NCBI GenBank assembly: GCA_964354225.1
Contig: CAYGZC010000156.1
Location: 1 to 7,453, forward strand
Reading direction: 5' to 3'
Length of the DNA stretch: 7,453 bases
Source: CAYGZC01 sp964354225
GTDB taxonomy: Bacteria > Bacteroidota > Ignavibacteria > UBA10030 > SZUA-254
The notes under the pieces were generated by a model that made no database searches, was not told the DNA's origin, and saw only the letters and a program-made list of their open reading frames with translations. The translations under genes and the position numbers were made by a program. This document shows, one piece after another, positions 1 to 5,399 of this stretch; positions within the stretch are counted from its first letter, which is position 1; each line of letters begins with the position of its first letter.

Positions 1-146
1 ACGACGCGCGGGTAAACCCTCGTTCCGCTTGTTCGCTTCGCGAACGGCGCGGAACATCGGGAAAAACTCCATGCTCGCTCAAACAAATCTCAAAAGAAGA
101 GATTTGTTCGCTCGCACGTTCGTTTTTCCCGCGCGTCGTTAGTTGC
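1..146 (-). other. attC recombination site, cut by the window edge
   Basis: On the minus strand it starts GCAACTAAC (146-138); the far core is truncated (..GTCGT at position 1). The inner arms cgacgcgcggg (2-12) and cccgcgcgtcg (128-138) pair perfectly over 11 bp. Two long hairpins fill the interior: gttccgc/gcggaac (22-28 with 49-55) enclosing gttcgc/gcgaac (31-36 with 40-45), and aacaaatctc/gagatttgtt (82-91 with 99-108). The folded site would be branched, with two side arms. Confidence 0.75.
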
Positions 147-207
147 AGTTGCCGTACAATTGTAGGCTAAACTAATGTTCTCATAGATTCGCCTTAATCT
201 CATTGAT

Positions 208-1053
208 TTATTTACGCTTCTTTTTATAAAGCAATATCTCTCGTATGATCGAATCAGGATATATTACTTGTGTCTCTGAAAGATGCAAAATCTTGTAATA
301 CAATGTCTTAGGAATTCTGATACTGTCCGGCAGTTCTTTCGCTAATCGACTTATGAGAATTCTTAAACTATCAGCATTTCCAACTATGCTATTTATGAAC
401 TTGTTTAAGATTTCAATCCGGTTTCGAAGAAACGACTTTCGCGACTCAACTAATCGTTCATAATAGATATTGACGGAATCTTCACTCTTTTCTCCGTTCA
501 GAAACTGCAATTCATTCTTAACGTAATCATCTAAATATTCAAGAAGGTTTGCCGCGTTCTCGAAGTTTTGTTCGATGGACAAGCTATCAATGTTACTGGA
601 ATCTTGAATTAAAGTATCAATTTCAGCAGATTGTGCAATTGTAATTGGAAGATACTTGCGGAAGCCACTGCTCGTCATTTGATATAATGCTCCATCCGCA
701 ATTATTGTCCTCAAAGGATCGAATATTTGGAAGGGTCGTTGAGAAAAAATAGTGATAAACTTATACTGATTTGGATGTTCTTGAAATAGCCGATGATTCG
801 AATTATATCTTGCGACCTCGAACTTCCAGAGTGTCTGAGAAGACTCAAGAATAGAGATGAGTCTTTTGGTGGCCTCTTTATCCTTCTGGTATGAATCCAC
901 CTTTAAGGCTAAATACACTCCTGTAAAAGTGGAAGCCAATGTAATGGCAAGATTAAAATAAAGTTCATTTCGTTTGGTTGCTTTCCTTTTAAATGCGAAT
1001 AGTAGTCCAAAAAAGAGAAGAATAATCAATATAGATTGAAATGCGATCGACAT
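208..1053 (-). CDS. Membrane-anchored protein of unknown function
   Basis: 281 aa from the ATG at 1053. Two N-terminal hydrophobic helices (about 5-21 and 32-51) are separated by a basic loop (FKRKATKRNE), followed by a long polar, largely helical region rich in Leu, Ile, Glu and Asp. The second helix and what follows (GVYLALKVDSYQKDKEATKRL) recall small Bacteroidota membrane proteins with a helix followed by a charged helical segment, but I cannot name a family. The basic loop between helices suggests both ends face outward with the loop inside, or the reverse; this is unresolved. No convincing promoter lies in the 50-nt leader after the upstream recombination point, so transcription may come from the membrane-protein cassette. 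The stop lies about 62 nt before the attC. Confidence 0.7.
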   Translation of the reverse strand: MSIAFQSILIILLFFGLLFAFKRKATKRNELYFNLAITLASTFTGVYLALKVDSYQKDKEATKRLISILESSQTLWKFEVARYNSNHRLFQEHPNQYKFITIFSQRPFQIFDPLRTIIADGALYQMTSSGFRKYLPITIAQSAEIDTLIQDSSNIDSLSIEQNFENAANLLEYLDDYVKNELQFLNGEKSEDSVNIYYERLVESRKSFLRNRIEILNKFINSIVGNADSLRILISRLAKELPDSIRIPKTLYYKILHLSETQVIYPDSIIREILLYKKKRK

Positions 1054-1098
1054 CCTATTTGGTGCCTAGCTGTTCCTTAGGTTTCCGTCAATTACGCA

Positions 1099-1243
1099 CA
1101 TAACATAAGCGCGAACCATGCCCTGCCGCACTCCACGCTTTTCTATAAATGAGTGCGGTATGGAACGATCACAACTGATTTTTGAACAGAGCTTCAACAT
1201 AGTCATATCAAATTAGCGAGTGTCGTGGTTTGTGCTGTTAGCT
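1099..1243 (-). other. Degenerate attC site downstream of the membrane-protein gene
   Basis: On the minus strand it starts AGCTAAC (1243-1237) and ends GTTATG (1104-1099). The arms pair imperfectly: TAACAGCACAAACCACG at one end against the complement of the other, TAACATAAGCGCGAACCATG, sharing TAAC, AGC and AACCA with small gaps. An internal stem, ccgcactc (1126-1133) with gagtgcgg (1151-1158), is perfect over 8 bp. Length and position just after a stop codon fit an attC; arm quality makes current activity doubtful. Confidence 0.5.
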
Positions 1244-1263
1244 GCTGTTTGCGAATCATACAT

Positions 1264-1803
1264 CTATATTTCAAATGGAAAGGTAATCCCGTGATACTTC
1301 TTGAAGAAGGCGTACTTCGGGTGCATACGATAGTTCCGCTGAGCTTGCATCCCGAACAGAATCGTATGTGCACCGAAGAAAAGGTTAAGGCCAACTTTCA
1401 CACCAACTGCCGCAGTAGCCAGAAGATACTCGCCTCTCCAAACGAGGTAAGCGGACACAGCTAATGCAGCGATCCACTGGAAGACCTTATTGGCGAGAGT
1501 TGCATAAGTAAAGAGTACAACCGTTTGGTTGTATAAGTACCAGAGATAGATTCCGCTGATAAGATCGATTCCGATCGGAAACGTAAACAAGTAATACCAC
1601 GAAAGCTTTTGCAGAGAATAGAAAACAGTCGCTGTCAAGAAAGCAAGTGTCGAAAGTTCAAAAGGAAGCTGGTACCACATTTCGACTTGAATCTTTTGCA
1701 ATTCAGTTAGATATGGGTTGTTCAGTGAGTAGACTGTGGATTCTGCCGTTTTCGCAGCTCGAATTTCGAGATCGCCTGGTGGTGAAGTTGGTTTCTGATT
1801 CAT
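1264..1803 (-). CDS. Small multi-pass membrane protein of unknown function
   Basis: 179 aa from the ATG at 1803; an upstream in-frame TTG at 1806 is a less likely start because the leader repeat ends there. Four hydrophobic segments are visible at roughly 47-65, 69-92, 106-123 and 126-150, after a polar N-terminus of about 40 residues and before a basic tail (RNYRMHPKYAFFKKYHG). No catalytic or transport motif is recognised. It is transcribed from the promoter at 1823-1851 and followed 20 nt after its stop by a degenerate attC. Integral membrane proteins without known relatives are common cassette cargo. I cannot assign a function. Confidence 0.75.
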   Translation of the reverse strand: MNQKPTSPPGDLEIRAAKTAESTVYSLNNPYLTELQKIQVEMWYQLPFELSTLAFLTATVFYSLQKLSWYYLFTFPIGIDLISGIYLWYLYNQTVVLFTYATLANKVFQWIAALAVSAYLVWRGEYLLATAAVGVKVGLNLFFGAHTILFGMQAQRNYRMHPKYAFFKKYHGITFPFEI

Positions 1804-1895
1804 CAATAATTATTATGGTAAGAATATAAAACTTGTTTGGTTGAAAGTCAACAAAAAAACGTGATCTCTCAGGTTTCCCGAAAATTCCGTTGAGG
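1804..1895 (-). repeat. Promoter-bearing dispersed repeat, copy 1
   Basis: This copy matches 7081-7170 (33 identical bases at 1807-1839, then 12 of 12 at 1842-1853, then weaker similarity). It fills most of the space between the attC at 1934 and the start codon at 1803. Similarity stops close to that start codon, so the repeated unit is essentially a promoter plus short leader. Confidence 0.8.
1823..1851 (-). promoter_or_regulatory. Sigma70-type promoter of the small membrane-protein cassette
   Basis: The minus strand has TTGACT (1851-1846), 17 bp, then TATATT (1828-1823). Transcription would begin around 1816, leaving a leader of about 13 nt before the ATG at 1803 and no Shine-Dalgarno sequence. 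This is the best-formed promoter in the window. Confidence 0.7.
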
Positions 1896-1933
1896 AAATG
1901 ATCATCCTTTTAGAACTGTATAGGAATTATTAA

Positions 1934-2072
1934 GTGAGAGATAACGGTTGATGGTATGAGCAGTGGCGGACTTTGGAGCGATTATCTATCAGTTTACACT
2001 ATGTTTGGAGAAGGGTACAACGCTTAAAACTACTACAAATCCCGACATTGCTTATACCATGTGTTATAGCCC
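1934..2072 (-). other. attC recombination site downstream of the MORN_2-hydrolase gene
   Basis: On the minus strand it starts GGGCTATAAC (2072-2063) and ends GTTATCTCTCAC (1945-1934). The inner arms atggtatgagcagtg (1951-1965) and cattgcttataccat (2046-2060) pair with only two G-T wobbles. The core-to-arm spacers are unequal (2 versus 5 bases). The interior of about 80 bp has no strong second stem. The site begins one base after the stop codon of the gene. Confidence 0.8.
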
Positions 2073-3225
2073 GTTAATTTTTCTTTTTCAATCTTTTGTC
2101 ATATTTTAAAAACCAATCATACAATTCTTGATTTGGATACACTAACCAATTAATCCAATGTCCCACTTCAGGTTCAACTGAAAACCTCAAGTCCTTGTTT
2201 TTTCCGTCCAGTTTCTTTATTATTCTTTCTGTTTCTTCAAATGGAACTACATTATCTATTTTCCCATGAAAAGCCCATATTGGCATATCAATCAGCATGT
2301 CAATGTTATTATCTATGTAATCCATGTGACTTGTAAATCCACTCATTGGGGCAATTGCTGCAAATTTATCTGGATACTTTGCTGCAATATACCATGTGCC
2401 TGCCCCTCCTAAACTGAAACCAGTAAGATAAACTCTATTTGTATCAATTCTATACTTGTAGTTTACTTCTTTATAAAGATTTTCAAACCAATTATCTGTA
2501 GACCATCTAATGTGTTCGGGACATTGAGGAGCAATAATTATAAAAGAAAATTCTCTCCCCCTATATAGCTGGTCAGGGATTCCATCAGCATATAATTTGA
2601 TTAAATCAGTTCCTCGACGTGAACCCCCATGCAAATAAATAATAAGAGGCCATCTCTTTAATGTATCCCTGTTATAATCTTTCGGCGTATATGACAAATA
2701 ATGATAACATACATCCTTAGGATTTTGATTTATGCCATGGTCGAACGTTAAATCAAATTGCAAATCTCCTTTTTCTGTCCAATATTTTGTTTTACCATGC
2801 AATTGTCCATTCAACCAATTTTCTTCTGCTTCCTTTTGTCCATTTTTATACCAGCTTGTGCATAGTCCATCGTGAAGTCCATTTTTATAATTCCCTGTAT
2901 ATTCAATCTGTCCATTTTCATACCATTCCATGTATTTTCCCTCTTTTGTGTTTGAATGGTAATTACACTGACTTTCTTCTTTTATGCTCTTATCAAACGA
3001 GATATAAAAAGCATTCATTTGAATCTGTCCATTTTCAAAATAATCTCTCACATGATACATTTTGCTATTCTTATCTAACTCAATTATTCGTTTATAAATA
3101 ATCGTATCGTATTTGGATACTGCATATTTCAAAATAAAAGTATCAATATCTTGAGCTTGTATCAGTCCCAAGCTAAATATCATCAATATAATTGTGGCAG
3201 TGTGTCTCATTTTAATGGGCTATAA
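1945..3225 (-). mobile_element. Gene cassette carrying the MORN_2-hydrolase gene
   Basis: On the minus strand it runs from TTATAGCCC at 3225 to the core G at 1945, about 1.28 kb. The start (G)TTATAGCCC is identical over 10 bases to the outer flank of its own attC (plus strand 2063-2072). The cassette is compact: the ATG follows 15 nt after the recombination point and the stop abuts the attC. It cannot contain its own promoter upstream of the gene. Confidence 0.8.
2074..3210 (-). CDS. Secreted MORN_2-repeat / alpha-beta hydrolase fusion (predicted esterase)
   Basis: 378 aa. Residues 1-19 are a signal peptide (cleavage near IQA-QD), so export to the periplasm or beyond is expected. Residues 53-159 contain about four MORN_2-type repeats (YFENGQIQ, WYENGQIEYTGNYKNGLHDG, WYKNGQKEAEENWLNGQLHG, YWTEKGDLQFDLTFDHG), as in the YwqK-like family. 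Residues 185-375 form an alpha/beta hydrolase: oxyanion-side HGG (194-196), nucleophile elbow GFSLGG with Ser266, acid Asp319 in HGKIDN, and His351 in VGHW. This resembles the PHB-depolymerase/feruloyl-esterase-like prolyl-oligopeptidase group; the substrate is unknown. All three catalytic residues are present, so activity is plausible. The gene is AT-rich. MORN repeats might bind membrane or polysaccharide, but that is speculation. Confidence 0.88.
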   Translation of the reverse strand: MRHTATIILMIFSLGLIQAQDIDTFILKYAVSKYDTIIYKRIIELDKNSKMYHVRDYFENGQIQMNAFYISFDKSIKEESQCNYHSNTKEGKYMEWYENGQIEYTGNYKNGLHDGLCTSWYKNGQKEAEENWLNGQLHGKTKYWTEKGDLQFDLTFDHGINQNPKDVCYHYLSYTPKDYNRDTLKRWPLIIYLHGGSRRGTDLIKLYADGIPDQLYRGREFSFIIIAPQCPEHIRWSTDNWFENLYKEVNYKYRIDTNRVYLTGFSLGGAGTWYIAAKYPDKFAAIAPMSGFTSHMDYIDNNIDMLIDMPIWAFHGKIDNVVPFEETERIIKKLDGKNKDLRFSVEPEVGHWINWLVYPNQELYDWFLKYDKRLKKKN

Positions 3226-3326
3226 CGTGCGCAACAAAAATGCCGTCCCGCTTGGCACTAAGATAGAACAGTTTCTTTATGTGGCGAGCGGGATGGTTCA
3301 TTTTACATTTTTGTTGCTGTTAGCCG
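3218..3326 (-). other. attC recombination site downstream of the sorting-domain gene
   Basis: On the minus strand it starts CGGCTAAC (3326-3319) and ends GTTATAGCC (3226-3218). The inner arms gcaacaaaaatg (3231-3242) and catttttgttgc (3306-3317) pair perfectly over 12 bp. A second imperfect stem is formed by gtcccgcttggcac and gtggcgagcgggat. The two core boxes differ (GGCTAAC versus TATAAC), as expected when the terminal half belongs to the next cassette. Confidence 0.85.
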
Positions 3327-3341
3327 AAGTGTCCTTGTGTG

Positions 3342-5090
3342 TTATTTAAGTAAAAGAAATTTTTTAGTATTTGTGTAATCTTTTGTCTGCAATCTGTAAA
3401 AGTACATGCCGCTTGTCAGCATAGAACCATCGAATTGAATCTCATAACTTCCCGTCTCTTTTTTCTCATCCGCCAAAGTCGCAACTTCTTGACCTAAAAG
3501 ATTGAACACTTTGAGTGTAACGTACGATGCCTTCGGAAGATCAAACCTGATTTTTGTTTTTGGGTTGAAGGGGTTGGGGAAGTTCTGCAATAGGGAATAA
3601 TGATTAATAATATCCACAGGACTGAAGATTCCATTCTCGCTTTCCTGGTGAAGTTCCGAATCCATTCCGTAGTACTTTCCCTGCGAAGTCTGTACAACCG
3701 CCCGATAATGGTATATGGTTCTCGATTGTAGCCCATGAAGTTCGCGAATATGTTCGGATACGGCAAATGATTGGGCCAGACTGTCCGGTTCAGTTGACGA
3801 TTCGTACAACGTAGATGTACCCCATTCAAACCATGTAGTACCATCGGATCCGTTGGGGTTGATCACTGATGTCAGGAGGTTTTGCGTTGAAGATTGTAGC
3901 GAATCCGTTTTTGCGAGGATGCTCGGGCGGAAGTTGATTTGTTTGGGGTGCTGTGCGATGATGGTCACTAATCCTATACTCGCATTGTTCAAGGTGAAGG
4001 AGTTTGTCGTTCGCATGTCCACCGTATCTTCGGACGTTGTCATTGTTACTGGTCCCGTATAGAACTCTTGGACGTTCTGCCATTGGAACACAATAGGGAA
4101 ATGTTCCTCTAGTGCAATGAGTCGAATTTTAAATGTATCCGACTGAGACTCGGAGAAGAACGGATGTATGTCGATGTAGGATCCATCGCTAAGATCGGGC
4201 CCCGATCCGTGGTAGCCGCCTATGAATCGGATATCCCAACCTGGACCGGGAGGTGGCAGCAGCTTCTCCCCGAGTATATAATCGTAGGAGTAGTGTGCAT
4301 AGGAATGTACACCGAACGCGAGATTTGGTCGATACAACCCTCCGTATATTTTGATAGCTATAGGGATGGCGAAGGAGGTTACGCTCGAGTCGAATTGCGT
4401 TCGAATATTGACGGGCCATATCTCTTGTATAACAGATGGCAGGAGTTGACTCTGGAGGGAAGCAGAGTATGGATACTGCTGGTACGGCATTAAATCATTG
4501 AATAAAAAACTGAGCGTTGTGTCATCCGGTAAAGCAGGTAGGGTAATCGTTCGGACATCCCGATTCGGAGGAGGATCCATGGACCAGCCGCACCGCAATG
4601 TGGTCGGGATGCCATTTGTTTTTACTCGCACTCTCGCATGGAACGATGTGCTCGTTATGCTATCGAAAACCGGTTTGTACAACGCGGGCGATATGGTAGG
4701 AACACTACGTTGGCACAATTGCCAATGTGTATATGTGAACGGGGTATCGACACCATTATCGACGCAAAACCAGTAATAAATATCGTCCCTACAAAATTTG
4801 TCTTTCGATTCTCGAAACTCGATAAAGGTAGTATCTTCAGTCGCATAGTCCGTCCCATAAACAAACGACCAATGCCAATCCCCATCCCAGTACGAATTCC
4901 AGTATATTACGGTCTGGCCGAATGGCCTGAACGCAGCATGAAAGACAAGAGTATCGGGAGAAATACTGTCGTAATAGGCATAAACGATCTCAGGGGGCTG
5001 AGCCTGAACTCTACTCAAACTACAGCAGAGGGTAACTATTTGGATAAACAGTGCGAATAAACTGGAATTGAACCGGGAATAAGTTTTCAT
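3342..5090 (-). CDS. Secreted protein with FN3-like regions and type IX secretion sorting domain
   Basis: 582 aa from the ATG at 5090. Residues 1-30 are a signal peptide (Lys near the N-terminus, hydrophobic core, cleavage after VQA). The middle is rich in Trp, Tyr, Asp and Thr and looks like repeated beta-sandwich modules. The clearest, at about 405-485, has TTWFEWGTS ... LHGLQSRTIYHYRAVV, a pattern of fibronectin-III-like domains. Residues 497-582 are a typical T9SS type A sorting domain: LLQNFPNPFNPKTKIRF, LGQEVATLAD, SGMYFYRLQT and a final KKFLLLK. The family knowledge is that this tail directs export across the outer membrane and is usually cleaved with surface attachment. No catalytic motif is visible, so an adhesive or binding role is more likely than an enzymatic one. 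The gene is markedly more GC-rich than its neighbours. The stop lies 16 nt from its attC. No convincing promoter is seen in the 145-nt leader. Confidence 0.88.
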   Translation of the reverse strand: MKTYSRFNSSLFALFIQIVTLCCSLSRVQAQPPEIVYAYYDSISPDTLVFHAAFRPFGQTVIYWNSYWDGDWHWSFVYGTDYATEDTTFIEFRESKDKFCRDDIYYWFCVDNGVDTPFTYTHWQLCQRSVPTISPALYKPVFDSITSTSFHARVRVKTNGIPTTLRCGWSMDPPPNRDVRTITLPALPDDTTLSFLFNDLMPYQQYPYSASLQSQLLPSVIQEIWPVNIRTQFDSSVTSFAIPIAIKIYGGLYRPNLAFGVHSYAHYSYDYILGEKLLPPPGPGWDIRFIGGYHGSGPDLSDGSYIDIHPFFSESQSDTFKIRLIALEEHFPIVFQWQNVQEFYTGPVTMTTSEDTVDMRTTNSFTLNNASIGLVTIIAQHPKQINFRPSILAKTDSLQSSTQNLLTSVINPNGSDGTTWFEWGTSTLYESSTEPDSLAQSFAVSEHIRELHGLQSRTIYHYRAVVQTSQGKYYGMDSELHQESENGIFSPVDIINHYSLLQNFPNPFNPKTKIRFDLPKASYVTLKVFNLLGQEVATLADEKKETGSYEIQFDGSMLTSGMYFYRLQTKDYTNTKKFLLLK

Positions 5091-5096
5091 CGCAAT

Positions 5097-5100
5097 CTCC
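5097..5100 (-). promoter_or_regulatory. Shine-Dalgarno GGAG that decides the start at 5090
   Basis: The minus strand reads ATGGAGATTGCGATG. The in-frame ATG at 5102 has no ribosome site, whereas GGAG (5100-5097) lies six bases before the ATG at 5090. The second ATG also gives a clean signal peptide beginning MKTYSRFN. The start is therefore placed at 5090. Confidence 0.55.
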
Positions 5101-5127
5101 ATAAGATGTATAACAATCTAAATTCAA

Positions 5128-5216
5128 TTATTGTGTTTGATTTACGAGTAACATTTTCTTCATCCTCTCGCCAGCGTAGTTTCATCAAACTGAACTCCAA
5201 CCTCTTGCTTCTCTAC
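5128..5216 (-). pseudogene. Possible frameshifted remnant of an older gene
   Basis: In the leader of the sorting-domain gene, one minus-strand frame (5216-5160) reads VEKQEVGVQFDETTLARG and stops. A second frame continues almost without a gap (5163-5128) as MKKMLLVNQTQ before its stop. Together they look like the tail of one small protein broken by a one-base shift. There is no start codon for the first part and I do not recognise the family. A chance origin is quite possible in such short stretches. Confidence 0.2.
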
Positions 5217-5229
5217 ACAAGGGTATTTC

Positions 5230-5333
5230 GGCTAACGTTTCGGCATATCTGATGTTTGCCGTAGCGTAGCGGAGGCAAATATTGGTGGAGGCTTTTGCAT
5301 AAAAGCCGTAACCAGATATGCCGTGTTATAGGA
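5230..5333 (-). other. attC recombination site downstream of the nuclease-like gene
   Basis: On the minus strand it starts CCTATAAC (5332-5325) and ends GTTAGCC (5236-5230). The inner arms cggcatatctg (5241-5251) and cagatatgccg (5313-5323) are perfectly complementary over 11 bp. Between them lie two further hairpins: tttgcc/ggcaaa (5255-5260 with 5274-5279) and ggctttt/aaaagcc (5290-5296 with 5301-5307, loop gcat). Unequal spacers between core and arm (4 bases versus 1) fit attC asymmetry. It begins about 67 nt after the stop at 5400. Confidence 0.8.
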
Positions 5334-5399
5334 TGTATGCTTTTATTTTTGCCCGATAGGGCACACTTTTCGTTAATGAACAAATTTGATCAATCATAG

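Larger units (their letters stand above)
1..1103 (-). mobile_element. Gene cassette with a membrane-anchored protein gene (end cut by window)
   Basis: It begins on the minus strand with TTATGTGC at 1103 and ends within the attC at the window edge. The start (G)TTATGTGC matches its attC's outer core (GTTAGTTGC, plus 138-146) at seven of nine bases. The distal GTT core is interrupted at position 1, so the last bases of the cassette are not visible. Confidence 0.55.
1104..1944 (-). mobile_element. Gene cassette with its own promoter and a membrane-protein gene
   Basis: On the minus strand it runs from TTATCTCTCAC at 1944 to the core G at 1104, about 0.84 kb. The order is promoter repeat, gene, degenerate attC. 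The start (G)TTATCT matches the outer core of its own attC (GTTAGCT, plus 1237-1243) at six of seven bases. This is weaker than the two neighbouring cassettes and fits an older or diverged unit. Confidence 0.6.
3226..5235 (-). mobile_element. Gene cassette carrying the T9SS-sorted protein gene
   Basis: On the minus strand it runs from TTAGCCGAAA at 5235 to the core G at 3226, about 2.0 kb, large for a cassette. The start (G)TTAGCCGAA is identical over 10 bases to the outer flank of the cassette's own attC (plus strand 3319-3328). This is what a circularised cassette requires, and two unrelated palindromes would not share it. Confidence 0.75.

Noticed and set aside
1..146. Terminal inverted repeats of an insertion sequence
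   Set aside because: The two arms face each other across only about 115 bp with no transposase between them, and similar but non-identical palindromes follow the other genes; attC fits better.
1054..1102. TTGACG upstream of the 281-aa gene as a -35 element
   Set aside because: The sequence 17 bp further on is TAGGCA, a poor -10; too weak to call a promoter.
1203..1464. Short plus- and minus-strand frames of 63-79 codons at the end of the membrane-protein gene
   Set aside because: They run through the attC and through the real gene in another frame, with composition unlike real proteins.
3494..5060. Several open frames of 69-140 codons on both strands within the sorting-domain gene
   Set aside because: They overlap a strongly supported gene, lack recognisable domains and are the usual shadow frames of a GC-richer reading frame.
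4638..5060. 140-codon plus-strand frame with proline-rich stretch
   Set aside because: It is entirely antisense to the signal-peptide and first domains of the secreted protein; no ribosome site or family match.
5345..5370. Hairpin gccc-gata-gggc after the nuclease-like gene, considered as a terminator
   Set aside because: The stem is only four to five base pairs, and on the minus strand it is followed by A-rich, not T-rich, sequence. No gene on the plus strand would need it.
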